Part shown: piece after piece, positions 53,904-63,682 of the stretch | Layout of the letters: each line of letters begins with the position of its first letter | How positions within the stretch are numbered: position 1 is the first letter of the stretch | From: Serinicoccus hydrothermalis | GTDB taxonomy: Bacteria; Actinomycetota; Actinomycetes; Actinomycetales; Dermatophilaceae | DNA length: 64,000 bases | Assembly (NCBI RefSeq): GCF_001685415.1 | Contig: NZ_CP014989.1 | Coordinates: 62,001 to 126,000 of the forward strand | Direction: 5' to 3' | Program-made: the position numbers and the translations under genes | Notes under the pieces: generated by a model | What the model saw: only the letters and a program-made list of their open reading frames with translations | Database searches by the model: none | What the model was told of the DNA's origin: nothing

Positions 53904-54830
53904 CTACGTGTTCCTCGCCTGCTCGGCCATCGCCGCGCCCTGGGCGGCGGCGACCTTGCTCTCGGTCTCTTCACCGCCCGGCGTGCCACGGCGCTTGCGC
54001 CGGTTGCGGCCCTCGATCCACTCCGCCAGCTTGGTGATGGCGTAGTTGACGATGATGAAGATCACGGCCACGACGAGGTAGACGACGAGGATGTTGGCGT
54101 CGGCCGACCCGAGCTGGCGGGCCCGGCTCACCACCTCGGGGTAGGTGATGACGTAGCCGAGCGCGGTGTCCTTGGTGATGACGACGATCTGGCTGACGAG
54201 CGCCGGCAGCATGGCGGTCAGGGCCTGCGGCACGAGGATGGAGCGACGCACCTGCGCCGGCGACAGACCGACGGACAGGCCGGCTTCCCGCTGACCACCG
54301 GGCAACGACCCGACACCGCTGCGGACCACCTCGCAGATGACCGAGCTGTTGTAGAGGACCAGGCCGGTGACGACGGCGATGAAGGTCGCGTTGGCGCCGG
54401 TCAGCCCGAGGGTGTCCATGAGCGCCACCATCGCGGAGTTCTTCACCAGCATCTGCCAGGCGAAGATCATCATGATGAGCACCGGCACGGCGCGGAAGAA
54501 CTCGACGAAGACACCGCTGGCCCAGCGCACCGGCGCCAGGTCGGACATCCGCAGCATGGCCAGGCCGACCCCTATGAGCATCGACAGCACGACCGAGACC
54601 AGCGCCGCCGTGAGCGTGGCCTGCAGGCCGGGGATGAGGTAGAAGGTCCAGGTGCCGGGCTCGAGGAAGGGCGTCCACTTGGCCGCCTCGAACTGGCCGC
54701 GCTCGGCCAGCCGCATCGCCGCGAGGGCCAGCAGGCCGAGGATGGCGAGGGACCCGACGACGCCGTAGACGAGGTGCCGGGCCCGTGCCTTGGGACCGGG
54801 GATGTCGAAGAGGACCTGCTGCGCGCTCAT
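53904..54830 (-). CDS. gluD: glutamate-type ABC transporter permease GluD
   Basis: This 308-residue permease of the polar amino acid (PAAT) family has about five to six membrane segments. The EAA loop is VGLSPAQVRRSILVPQALTAMLPAL (about residues 183-207). EFFRAVPVLIMMIFAWQMLV (about 108-127) is typical of glutamate/glutamine permeases. A basic C-terminal tail follows residue 265. The ATG at 54830 overlaps the gluC stop by 4 bases. It is the last gene of gluABCD. Confidence 0.92.
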   Translation of the reverse strand: MSAQQVLFDIPGPKARARHLVYGVVGSLAILGLLALAAMRLAERGQFEAAKWTPFLEPGTWTFYLIPGLQATLTAALVSVVLSMLIGVGLAMLRMSDLAPVRWASGVFVEFFRAVPVLIMMIFAWQMLVKNSAMVALMDTLGLTGANATFIAVVTGLVLYNSSVICEVVRSGVGSLPGGQREAGLSVGLSPAQVRRSILVPQALTAMLPALVSQIVVITKDTALGYVITYPEVVSRARQLGSADANILVVYLVVAVIFIIVNYAITKLAEWIEGRNRRKRRGTPGGEETESKVAAAQGAAMAEQARNT

Positions 54831-55510
54831 CGCTTCACCGCCAGCTTCGCCGAGAGCCAGCTCGTGCCGATCCCGACCGGCAGGGTGAGGATGACGAAGC
54901 CGATGGCGACGACGAGGAAGATGAAGATCCCGGCGTCGGGGCGGAACTCCATCATGTTGCGCATCGCGTAGGCGACCTCGCGGTTGCCGATGGCGACGGC
55001 GACGGTGGTGTTCTTGATGAGTGCGATGAGCACGTTGCCGATGGGGGTGATCGCACCCCGGAAGGCCTGCGGCAGAATCACCTCGCGCAGGCTCTGGCCG
55101 AAGCCCAGCCCGATCGACCGGGCGGCCTCGCTCTGCCCCACGGGGATGGTGTTGACGCCGGAGCGGATCGCCTCGCAGATGAAGGCGGCGTGGTAGACCG
55201 TGAGGCCCAGCACCGCGAGCCGGAAGTTGTTCTGGATGAGGAAGTTGGGGTTGTCCTCGCGGGAGGCGAGCTCGACCCCCAGCTGCAGCCACAGGCCCAG
55301 GTTGGTGAAGAGGATGATGAGGGTCAGCGGCGTGTTGCGCAGCAGGGTGACATAGGTCGCACCGAACCAGTTCAGCACCCGGACCGGCGCGAGACGCAGG
55401 ATCGCCACCACCGTGCCCAGCAGGAGTGCCAGGACGAAGGACACGGCGGCCAGCCTGATGTTGAGCCAGAACGCCCCCAGCACGTCGAACTGCTCGATCA
55501 GCTCAAGCAC
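54827..55510 (-). CDS. gluC: glutamate-type ABC transporter permease GluC
   Basis: This 227-residue permease, partner of GluD, has about five membrane segments. The EAA loop reads IGLGFGQSLREVILPQAFRG, and TYVTLLRNTPLTLIILFTNLGLWLQ is the conserved early block. GTG 55510 starts the gene. It lies 79 bp after gluB, with a stable hairpin in the gap, so it is probably expressed less than the binding protein. Confidence 0.92.
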   Translation of the reverse strand: MLELIEQFDVLGAFWLNIRLAAVSFVLALLLGTVVAILRLAPVRVLNWFGATYVTLLRNTPLTLIILFTNLGLWLQLGVELASREDNPNFLIQNNFRLAVLGLTVYHAAFICEAIRSGVNTIPVGQSEAARSIGLGFGQSLREVILPQAFRGAITPIGNVLIALIKNTTVAVAIGNREVAYAMRNMMEFRPDAGIFIFLVVAIGFVILTLPVGIGTSWLSAKLAVKR

Positions 55511-55536
55511 GGGTCACTCTCCCTCCACGGGTGAGG

Positions 55537-55571
55537 GACGCGCCAGGGCCCGGGCGGGGCCCCGGCGCGTC
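55537..55571 (-). promoter_or_regulatory. intercistronic hairpin between gluB and gluC
   Basis: GACGCGCC (55537-55544) pairs with GGCGCGTC (55564-55571), with GGGCCC pairs inside after one mismatch. It starts 18 bp after the gluB stop. Such hairpins commonly stabilise the binding-protein message or partly terminate transcription. Confidence 0.6.
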
Positions 55572-55589
55572 AGGACGGTTCGCCTGCGA

Positions 55590-56468
55590 TCAGGCGCAGT
55601 TCCCACCGATCTCGGCGGGCGGGTTGAGGTCGGCGTTCGGGGTGTAGTCCGCGGCGCCGAGGTTGTCCTCGATGATCTGCTCCATCGTGCCGTCGTCCCA
55701 CAGCCCCTGGAGGATCTCGTTGATCTCCTCGCAGTTGTCGGACTCCATGTTGAGACCCACTCCGTAGTTCTCCTCGGAGAAGGTGTTGCCGACGACCTTG
55801 AACTGGCCGGAGTACTCGTCCTGGGCCGCGAAGCCGGCGAGGATCGTGTCGTCCGTCGTCAGCGCACCGATCTGCCCGGAGGCCATCGCCTCCATGCACT
55901 CGGAGTAGCTGCCGTACTCCTGCAGCGCCACGCCGTACTCGTCCCGCACCCGCTCGGCGGAGGTCGACCCGGTCACCGAGCACAGGATCGCGTCGCCCAT
56001 CGAGTCCGGGCCCTGGATGTCGCTGTCGACGGGCACCAGCAGGTCCTGGCCGGCGACGAAGTACGGCCCGGCGAACTGCACCCGCTCCTTGCGCTCGTCG
56101 GTGATGGAGTAGGTCGCGACGATCATGTCGACCTGGTTGGACTCCAGCAGGTCCTCGCGGGCGCTGGAGATGGCCTCGGTCCACTCGATCTGGTCCTCGG
56201 TGTAGCCCAGGCCCTCGGCGACCGCCTTGGCCACGTCGACGTCCATGCCCGTCGGGTTGCCATCGGTGTTGAGCCCGAGGCCCGGCTGGTCGTACTTGAT
56301 GCCGATGGTGATCATGTCGCCGCCCTCGTCCCCGCCGGCCTCCTCGCTGGCCCCCGCGTCGTCGCCGCCGCCGGATCCGGAGTCGGTGCTCTCGCCACCA
56401 CCGCAGGCGGCGAGGGTGAGCGTGGTGGCCGCTGCCAGGGCCGCGATCTTGAAGGTGGTGGAACGCAT
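55590..56468 (-). CDS. gluB: glutamate-binding lipoprotein GluB
   Basis: This 292-residue periplasmic-type binding protein of family SBP_bac_3 has a lipobox (LTLAAC, Cys 22). An acidic Gly/Ser/Asp linker (23-50) is followed by the domain starting ITIGIKYDQPGLGL. NPTGMDVDVAKAVAEGLG (about 71-88) and VDMIVATYSITDERKERVQFAGPY (about 115-138) are family signatures. Cys residues at ILCSVTG, SECMEAM and DNCEEI probably form disulfides. The order gluA-gluB-gluC-gluD matches Corynebacterium glutamicum. Confidence 0.94.
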   Translation of the reverse strand: MRSTTFKIAALAAATTLTLAACGGGESTDSGSGGGDDAGASEEAGGDEGGDMITIGIKYDQPGLGLNTDGNPTGMDVDVAKAVAEGLGYTEDQIEWTEAISSAREDLLESNQVDMIVATYSITDERKERVQFAGPYFVAGQDLLVPVDSDIQGPDSMGDAILCSVTGSTSAERVRDEYGVALQEYGSYSECMEAMASGQIGALTTDDTILAGFAAQDEYSGQFKVVGNTFSEENYGVGLNMESDNCEEINEILQGLWDDGTMEQIIEDNLGAADYTPNADLNPPAEIGGNCA

Positions 56469-56502
56469 GTGGTGCTCCTGTCGTGGTTTCCGGTGTCAGG
56501 TT

Positions 56503-57276
56503 TCAGTGGGTCAGGATCTTGCCGAGGAAGTCCTTGGCACGCTCGGACTGGGCGTTGGTGAAGAACTCCTCGGGGGTGTTCTCCTCGACGATGGCGCCGT
56601 CGGACATGAAGACCACCCGGTCGGCGGCCTTGCGGGCGAAGCCCATCTCGTGGGTGACGACGATCATCGTCATGCCGGACTTGGCCAGCTGGGTCATGAC
56701 GTCGAGGACCTCGTTGATCATCTCCGGGTCCAGCGCCGAGGTCGGCTCGTCGAAGAGCATGACGGTCGGGTCCATGGCCAGCGAGCGCGCGATGGCGACG
56801 CGCTGCTGCTGGCCGCCGGAGAGCTGGGCGGGGTACTTGTCCGCCTGGTGGTCCACCCCGACCCGCTTGAGCAGCTCCATGGCGCGTGACCTGGCCTCGG
56901 CTGCCTTCTTCTTGCGCACCTTGATCGGCCCCATGGTGACGTTCTCGAGGATCGTCTTGTGGCTGAAGAGGTTGAAGCTCTGGAAGACCATGCCCACGTC
57001 GGCCCGCAGCTTGGCCAGCGCCTTGCCCTCGCTGGGCAGCTCGTCGTCGTGGATGGTGATCGTGCCGGACTCGTAGGACTCGAGCCGGTTGATGGTGCGG
57101 CACAGCGTCGACTTGCCGGACCCGGAGGGCCCGATGACGACGACCACCTCGCCCTCGTGCACGGTGAGGTTGATGTCCTTGAGCACGTGCAGGTCGCCGA
57201 AGTGCTTGTTGACGTCCTTGAGCACGACCAGGGGTGCGCCCAGGCCGGAGCCGGGCGACTCACGGGAGTCGGTCAT
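56503..57276 (-). CDS. gluA: glutamate-type ABC transporter ATP-binding protein GluA
   Basis: This 257-residue PAAT-family ATPase has Walker [10 protein letters not shown] (about residues 48-56), Q-loop [20 protein letters not shown], signature [16 protein letters not shown] (about 149-164), Walker [14 protein letters not shown] and switch [10 protein letters not shown] prefer ATG 57276 (MTDSRES) over the GTG at 57285. It is the first gene of the leftward glu operon. Confidence 0.94.
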   Translation of the reverse strand: MTDSRESPGSGLGAPLVVLKDVNKHFGDLHVLKDINLTVHEGEVVVVIGPSGSGKSTLCRTINRLESYESGTITIHDDELPSEGKALAKLRADVGMVFQSFNLFSHKTILENVTMGPIKVRKKKAAEARSRAMELLKRVGVDHQADKYPAQLSGGQQQRVAIARSLAMDPTVMLFDEPTSALDPEMINEVLDVMTQLAKSGMTMIVVTHEMGFARKAADRVVFMSDGAIVEENTPEEFFTNAQSERAKDFLGKILTH

Positions 57277-57329
57277 GTCGCGCACCCTATGCGGCGATGC
57301 CGTCCCTGGTCAGCAACTCGGGGCGGTTG

Positions 57330-57345
57330 TCACCGAGTTGTGACC
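57330..57345 (-). promoter_or_regulatory. possible regulator box upstream of gluA (MtrA-like direct repeat)
   Basis: GTCAC-CGAGTT-GTGAC on the plus strand reads GTCAC-AACTCG-GTGAC on the minus strand. This GTNAC-N6-GTNAC pattern resembles the MtrA response-regulator site of actinobacteria. It lies 54-69 bp upstream of the gluA start. Confidence 0.3.
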
Positions 57346-57374
57346 TTCGGGGCCGCAGCGACGCTGGGCAGAGG

Positions 57375-57448
57375 TGGGCCAGGCGGGGCTTGAACCCGCG
57401 ACCGACGGATTATGAGTCCGCTGCTCTGACCGGCTGAGCTACTGGCCC
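57375..57448 (-). tRNA. tRNA with anticodon CAT, probably tRNA-Ile2 (CAU)
   Basis: A complete 74-base cloverleaf on the minus strand. The acceptor GGGCCAG pairs with CTGGCCC, the D arm is AGCTCAGCCGGTCAGAGC, the anticodon stem-loop is GCGGACTCATAATCCGT, and the T arm is GCGGGTTCAAGCCCCGC. The discriminator is A. GAGCAG, the TCGGTCG variable loop and TTCAAG resemble E. coli ileX (lysidine-modified Ile2) more than elongator Met, but the two cannot be separated with certainty by eye. Confidence 0.9.
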
Positions 57449-57515
57449 TCGGCGGGTCAGTCTAGGTGGCCCACCGGGTGCCGCACTCACGGGCGGTGCC
57501 CAGGGGTGCCGCGCC

Positions 57516-57935
57516 TCACTGGCGCAGGTAGGACTCCAGGTGGTCCCGCTCGGCCTCGAGCGCGTCCAGCCGGGCCTTGACGACGTCGCCGATGGAGATG
57601 ATCCCCTCGAGCCGGCCGTCCTGGACGACCGGCAGGTGCCGGAAGCGTCCCTGCGTCATCGTGGTCGCGAGGTGGGTGAGGTCGTCCTCGAGCGTGCAGG
57701 TCTTGACGTCGGTCGTCATGAGGTCGCTCAGCGCGGCGCTCTGGTCGCGCCCACCGCGCAGGTGGTGCACGACGTCGCGCTCGGAGACGATGCCCGCGAC
57801 GTCCTCCCCGTCCAGCACGACGACGGCGCCGATCTTGGCGTCGTCGAGGGTCTCCAGGAGCTCGGCGACGGTGGCCGTCGCGGGCAGCGTGGTAACCGTG
57901 CTGCCCTTCTTCTTGATGAGGTCCGCGACGCGCAT
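57516..57935 (-). CDS. CBS-domain pair protein
   Basis: This 139-residue protein consists of two CBS repeats (about residues 8-60 and 75-128), which bind adenosine ligands such as AMP, ATP or SAM. GAVVVLDGEDVAGIVSERDVV and RHLPVVQDGRLEGIISIGDVV are the matching strands of the two repeats. There is no attached enzyme domain. Its target is unknown. A short helix (ARLDALEAERDHLESYL) ends the chain. Confidence 0.9.
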   Translation of the reverse strand: MRVADLIKKKGSTVTTLPATATVAELLETLDDAKIGAVVVLDGEDVAGIVSERDVVHHLRGGRDQSAALSDLMTTDVKTCTLEDDLTHLATTMTQGRFRHLPVVQDGRLEGIISIGDVVKARLDALEAERDHLESYLRQ

Positions 57936-57941
57936 GGCGTG

Positions 57942-57947
57942 AAACTA
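57942..57947 (-). promoter_or_regulatory. putative -10 box of the CBS gene (leaderless type)
   Basis: On the minus strand TAGTTT ends 6 bases before the ATG at 57935. Confidence 0.4.
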
Positions 57948-58141
57948 GCAGACGGGTGACGCCGCGTCACCCGTGTCAGGCCGGTCGGGTGTGACAGCTG
58001 TGGCGGGACGAATCTCCCGTGGCACTTGCTCCCAGCGGGACGAGAGAGCACAATGTGACCCAGCACGCGGTATACCCGTGGGTCGCCACCGGTGGTCGAG
58101 AGCGTTGGGGAAGACGTCCCTCACCACACAGGAGGCCACGG

Positions 58142-58657
58142 ATGTCCGCTGTCATGCCACGAGTCATGACTCGCGGGGTGGTGTTCATTCACTCCACCCC
58201 GACCGCGCTGTGCCCGCACATCGCCTGGGCGATCGAGGGTGTCCTCGACACCCGGGTGTCGCTGGACTGGGTCACCCAGCACGCCGAGCCCGGCACCATG
58301 CGCACCGAGTTCGCCTGGACCGGCGAGGCCGGCACGGGTGCCACCATCGCCAGCGCCATGCGCGGCTGGGACGGCCTGCGTTACGAGGTCGTCGAGGAAG
58401 CCAGCCGCGGCAGCGACGGCGTGCGGTGGACCCACACGCCCGCGCTGGGCGTGCACACCGCCCGGCTGTCCGCCAACGGCGACGTCGTCGTCAACGAGGA
58501 CCGGCTGCGGCACATCATGGAGTCCGCAGCCGGCTCGGCCGCCACGCTCACCGCCGAGCTGGACCGCGCCCTCGGCGCGGCCTGGGACGCCGAGCTCGAG
58601 ACCTACCGGCACGCCGGCGAGGGCGCACCCGCCACCTGGCTGCACAAGGTCGGCTGA
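58142..58657 (+). CDS. DUF3145 family protein
   Basis: This 171-residue protein belongs to the actinobacterial DUF3145 family. TRGVVFIHSTPTALCPHIAWAIEGVL (about residues 10-35) is the conserved start, and GLRYEVVEEASRGSDGVRW follows near residue 80. The function is unknown. ATG 58142 has AGGAGG about 6 bases upstream; a second in-frame ATG lies 12 bases later. The 206-bp region upstream (57936-58141) holds no other gene. Confidence 0.88.
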   Translation: MSAVMPRVMTRGVVFIHSTPTALCPHIAWAIEGVLDTRVSLDWVTQHAEPGTMRTEFAWTGEAGTGATIASAMRGWDGLRYEVVEEASRGSDGVRWTHTPALGVHTARLSANGDVVVNEDRLRHIMESAAGSAATLTAELDRALGAAWDAELETYRHAGEGAPATWLHKVG

Positions 58658-58698
58658 GCCGGGCCCGGCGCGGCCGCCTGTGAGGCCGCGCCGCCCGG

Positions 58699-59817
58699 TC
58701 AGCCGCGTCCGCGGAGCTCCGCGGCGACCCGCTCGTGAACGTCGAGCATCCGGCGCGCGCTCACCGGCCAGCTGAACCGCTCCGCCGCCGCCCGCGCCCG
58801 GGCGCGCGCGCCCCGGCGTCCCAGGAGCTCCTCGACCCCGTCGGCGAAGGCGGCCGGGGTGGAGGGCACGACGACGCCACCGTCGCCGACCACCTCGTGC
58901 AGCGCGCCCTCGTCGCAGCACACGACCGGTATGCCGCAGGCCAGGAGCTCCAGCGCCGCCAGCCCGAAGGTCTCCAGCGGCCCCGGTGAGATGGCGAGGT
59001 CGGCGCGGCCCAGCTCGACCGCCAGCTCGCGCCGGTCGGTGATGTAGGAGTGGAAGGTCACCGGCAGGTTCTGCGCCCGCGCGACCATGTCGTCGAGCAT
59101 GGGTCCGGCGCCGAAGACGGTCAGCTCGACGTCGTGGCCGCGGCGCACCAGCTCACGCACCGTCTCGACCGAGAGCGCAGGGTTCTTCTCCGGCGAGAGC
59201 CGGCTGCAGTGCGCGATGCGGATGGGGCCGTCCTGGCCGGGCGGCGGCCCGTCGCGCAGGTCCCGCACCGGCGTGAAGACGTCGAGGTCGACGCCCAGCG
59301 GCACGACGTCGGCGTCGAGGTCGTTGCGGTGGAACTCCTGCGCGGCGAACCAGCTGGGGCAGACGATCGCGTCGTAGTCGTGCGCGCTGAGCCGGTTGAT
59401 CGCGTCGGCCGCCCAGTGCGAGGGCCGCTCGGGGATGGGCGTGCGCCGCACCAGGATCCCGGTCATGTTCTCGTGGCTGATCATCACCGAGCCGATGCCG
59501 CGCCGCGCGGCCCAGCGGCCCATCCAGCGCGTCGTCGCCCGGTCCGAGACCTCGAGCGCGTCCGGGGCGATCGCGTCCATGAGCCGGGACATGCCGACCC
59601 GGCTCCACATGAGGGAGTAGCCGGTGCCCGGGACCGGCCGTGCCGGCACCCGGTAGACCAGGCCCTGCTCCTCCTCGCTGATCTCCGGGCCGGGCCCGGG
59701 GACGATGAGCGAGGCCCGGTGGCCCGCCTGCTGGTAGAGCTCGCCCCAGGCCCGCAGCGCGGTCTTGATGCCGCCGGAGGTGGGGCTGACGAAGTTGGCG
59801 ACGCGCAGGACGTGCAT
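58699..59817 (-). CDS. GT4 family glycosyltransferase
   Basis: This 372-residue GT-B fold enzyme has the N-terminal glycine loop SPTSGGIKTALRAWGELYQQAGH (about residues 12-34), the linker region VVPLGVDLDVFTP (about 170-182), IRIAHCSRLSPEKNPALSVETV and the C-terminal ISPGPLETFGLAALE (about 278-292) with the E-x7-E nucleotide-sugar motif. It probably adds a sugar to a lipid or cell-wall acceptor; the acceptor is unknown. It shares direction with fabF, 35 bp apart. Confidence 0.9.
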   Translation of the reverse strand: MHVLRVANFVSPTSGGIKTALRAWGELYQQAGHRASLIVPGPGPEISEEEQGLVYRVPARPVPGTGYSLMWSRVGMSRLMDAIAPDALEVSDRATTRWMGRWAARRGIGSVMISHENMTGILVRRTPIPERPSHWAADAINRLSAHDYDAIVCPSWFAAQEFHRNDLDADVVPLGVDLDVFTPVRDLRDGPPPGQDGPIRIAHCSRLSPEKNPALSVETVRELVRRGHDVELTVFGAGPMLDDMVARAQNLPVTFHSYITDRRELAVELGRADLAISPGPLETFGLAALELLACGIPVVCCDEGALHEVVGDGGVVVPSTPAAFADGVEELLGRRGARARARAAAERFSWPVSARRMLDVHERVAAELRGRG

Positions 59818-59852
59818 GGTGCGGGGAGCCTACCGGCGCGGGGCCGAGCGGC

Positions 59853-61109
<1,257 letters not shown>

Positions 61110-61194
61110 GGGCGTCGGCCTCCTGGGCTGCTGGGCGGTCGGGGTGGGTGGACGGCGGCGCTCCCTCGAGGGTATGCCGCCGGCAGGCTGGGCC

Positions 61195-61226
61195 GACCCG
61201 GCGCCTCTGTCGCCGGGCGCCGGGTC
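61195..61226 (-). terminator. hairpin between acpP and fabF
   Basis: GACCCGGCGCC (61195-61205) pairs perfectly with GGCGCCGGGTC (61216-61226). It starts just after the acpP stop and could lower transcription into fabF relative to acpP, which must be made in large amounts. Confidence 0.7.
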
Positions 61227-61233
61227 GGGCGGG

Positions 61234-61482
61234 TCAGCCCTGGTTGTTGGCGATGTAGGACACCGCGTCCTTGACGTGCGTGAGGTTCTTGACCTCGTCG
61301 TCGGGGATGCGGACGCCGAACTTGTCCTCGGCGTTGACGACGATCGTCATCATGGACAGGGAGTCGATGTCGAGGTCCTCGGTGAAGGACTTGTCCATCT
61401 GGACCTCCTCGGCCTCCAGACCCGTCTCCTCGTTGACGATCTCGGCCAGACCCTCGAGGATCTCCTGCTCGCTGCGTGCCAT
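61234..61482 (-). CDS. acpP: acyl carrier protein
   Basis: This 82-residue acidic helical protein carries growing acyl chains on a 4'-phosphopantetheine attached to Ser in DLDIDSLSMMTIVV (about residue 41). The ATG at 61482 has AAGGAGA about 6 bases upstream, so I reject the longer in-frame start at 61530. It lies between fabH and fabF in the expected order. Confidence 0.96.
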   Translation of the reverse strand: MARSEQEILEGLAEIVNEETGLEAEEVQMDKSFTEDLDIDSLSMMTIVVNAEDKFGVRIPDDEVKNLTHVKDAVSYIANNQG

Positions 61483-61560
61483 GTCTCTCTCCTTGCGTTG
61501 GTGGCCATTGCCGACCCGGATCCTGCTCACCCGCCGGGCCTCGGGAGTCAGTATCCCTGG

Positions 61561-62592
61561 TCAGGGCATCTCGACGACCTGGGCGGCGTAGACCAGGCCG
61601 GCACCGAAGCCGATCTGCAGGGCCAGGCCGCCGTGCGGCGCCTCGCCCTCGTCGAGCATCCGGCTCATCGCCAGCGGGATGGAGGCGGCGGAGGTGTTGC
61701 CGGTCTCCGCGATGTCGCGCGCCACCGGGACGTGCGGGGGCAGGTCGAGGGCCTTGACCATCGCGTCGGTGATCCGCATGTTGGCCTGGTGCGGCACGAA
61801 GGCGGCCAGGTCCGCCGGGGTGATCCCGGCGGCCTCGACGGCCTGGAGCGCGACGGGGGCCATCGAGAAGACGGCCCACCGGAAGACGGTCTGGCCCTGC
61901 ATGGTGAAGGCGGGCCAGGCGATGCCGGCCTCGCGACCCGTGGCCTCCATCTCCGGGCGCAGGTCGGTCCAGGACTCGCGCTGGGTGATGGCGTCCGCGC
62001 GGTCGCCGAGGCTGCCCCAGACGGTGGGGCCGATGCCCGGCGTGTCCGAGACGCCGACCACCGCGGCTCCCGCCCCGTCGCCGAAGATGAAGGCCGACCC
62101 GCGGTCGTGCTTGTCGGTGAAGTCGGAGAGCTTCTCGACGCCGACGACGAGCACGGTGTCGGCGGTGCCGGCGCGGACCATGTCGTTGGCCAGGCTGATG
62201 GCGTAGCAGTAGCCGGCGCAGGCGGCGGAGAGGTCGAACGCGGCCGGGTCCTCGATGCCGAGCCGGTGCGCGAGGACCGGGGCGGCCGCCGGGGTCTGCA
62301 GCGGGTGGGTCACCGTCGCCATGAGCACGGCGTCGACCTGTCCCGGCTCCAGCCCGGCGCGCTCCAGGGCCTGCCGCGAGGCGGCCTCGGCCATGTCCAC
62401 GACGCTCTCGTCCTCCCGGGCGAAGCGCCGGGTGGCGATGCCGGAGCGCTGCCGGATCCACTCGTCGCTGGAGTCGATGAACTGCAGCACCTCCTCGTTG
62501 GTGACGACCCGCTCGGGGCGGTAGCCGCCGAGGCCGAGGATCCGGGCGTGGCGCAGGGTGGTCGGGGCCGACAGGGTGGGGCTCGTGCTCAC
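61561..62592 (-). CDS. fabH: 3-oxoacyl-ACP synthase III (KAS III)
   Basis: FabH starts fatty acid synthesis by condensing acyl-CoA with malonyl-ACP. The catalytic Cys is in DLSAACAGYCYAIS (about residue 123), the His in AFVPHQANMRITDAM (about 262) and the Asn in AETGNTSAASIPLAM (about 292). The 343-residue length is normal. The start is GTG 62592, with AGGAGGTTCC upstream. In actinobacteria FabH usually prefers branched or short acyl-CoA primers; that cannot be read from sequence here. Confidence 0.96.
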   Translation of the reverse strand: MSTSPTLSAPTTLRHARILGLGGYRPERVVTNEEVLQFIDSSDEWIRQRSGIATRRFAREDESVVDMAEAASRQALERAGLEPGQVDAVLMATVTHPLQTPAAAPVLAHRLGIEDPAAFDLSAACAGYCYAISLANDMVRAGTADTVLVVGVEKLSDFTDKHDRGSAFIFGDGAGAAVVGVSDTPGIGPTVWGSLGDRADAITQRESWTDLRPEMEATGREAGIAWPAFTMQGQTVFRWAVFSMAPVALQAVEAAGITPADLAAFVPHQANMRITDAMVKALDLPPHVPVARDIAETGNTSAASIPLAMSRMLDEGEAPHGGLALQIGFGAGLVYAAQVVEMP

Positions 62593-62645
62593 GGTCGGAA
62601 CCTCCTGGGGGTGGACGGGGTGGTGCGAGGTCGGGGAGAGGTGGC

Positions 62646-63575
62646 TCAGACGGTGCCGTGCTCGCGCACCATGCGGGCGGCGGCATCGAGGTCGTCGGGG
62701 GACTTCAGCGCGAGGGTCTCGACCCCGCGCATACCCCGCTTGGCCAGACCCACGAGGGTGCCCGCGGGGGGCAGCTCGATGAGGCCGGTCACGCCCATGG
62801 AGACGAAGGCCTCCATGGTGAGGTCCCAGCGCACCGGCCCGGCGACCTGGGCGACGAGGCGGCGCAGCACCTCGGTGCCGTCGGCGACGACCCGCCCGTC
62901 GGCGTTGGACAGCAGCGGGATGCGCGGGTCCTGGGGGCGCAACGTCTCCGCGTGCCGGGTGAGGCGGTCGGCGGCGGGCTGCATGTGGTGGGTGTGGAAG
63001 GCCCCGGCGACCGGCAGCGGGATGACCCGGGCGCGTCGGGGGGCGTCCTGCTCCAGCGCCTCGAGCTGCTCCAGGGTGCCGGCGGCGACGACCTGACCGG
63101 CGCCGTTCATGTTGGCCGGGGTGAGGCCGTGCCGCTCCAGCGCCTCGGCGACCTCCTCGGGGTCGCCGCCCACGACGGCGGCCATGCCGGTGGGGGTGAG
63201 GGCGGCCGCCTCGGCCATCCCGAGCCCGCGCTCGCGGACGAAGCCCACGGCGTCGTCGGGGGTGAGGACGCCGGCGATGGCGGTCGCGGTGATCTCCCCG
63301 ACGGAGTGCCCGGCGGTGGCCGAGACGTGCTGGGGGAGCGCCTCGCCGTCGAGGACGAGAGGGAGGGTGGCCAGGCCTGCGCTGACGATGAGCGGCTGGG
63401 CGACCGCCGTGTCCTTGATGGTGTCGGCGTCGGAGGTCGTGCCGTGCCTCACGAGGTCGAGCGAGGCCGCGGCGGCCAGCGCGTCGACACGCTCACGGAC
63501 GGAGGGCTCCTCGAGCCAGGGGGCCAGGAAACCGGGGGTCTGGGAGCCCTGACCGGGCGCGACGATGACGAGCAC
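62646..63575 (-). CDS. fabD: malonyl-CoA:ACP malonyltransferase
   Basis: FabD charges ACP with malonate. The serine nucleophile is in TAGHSVGEITATA (about residue 91), the His in VAGAFHTHHM (about 200), and the N-terminal VIVAPGQGSQTPGF binds substrate. Length 309 from GTG 63575; a longer in-frame start at 63659 would overlap the promoter region. It is the first gene of the leftward fab cluster. The regulator gene upstream in the same direction ends 107 bp before it. Confidence 0.95.
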   Translation of the reverse strand: MLVIVAPGQGSQTPGFLAPWLEEPSVRERVDALAAAASLDLVRHGTTSDADTIKDTAVAQPLIVSAGLATLPLVLDGEALPQHVSATAGHSVGEITATAIAGVLTPDDAVGFVRERGLGMAEAAALTPTGMAAVVGGDPEEVAEALERHGLTPANMNGAGQVVAAGTLEQLEALEQDAPRRARVIPLPVAGAFHTHHMQPAADRLTRHAETLRPQDPRIPLLSNADGRVVADGTEVLRRLVAQVAGPVRWDLTMEAFVSMGVTGLIELPPAGTLVGLAKRGMRGVETLALKSPDDLDAAARMVREHGTV

Positions 63576-63682
63576 ACCCCCACTGTGCCGGTGAGACCCT
63601 CCAGCGGGCGACACCGAGACGCACGATGATCCCGGGTCATCTTTGTCGGAACCCTCCAATCAAGCCTCGGGGGAGGGGGGGG

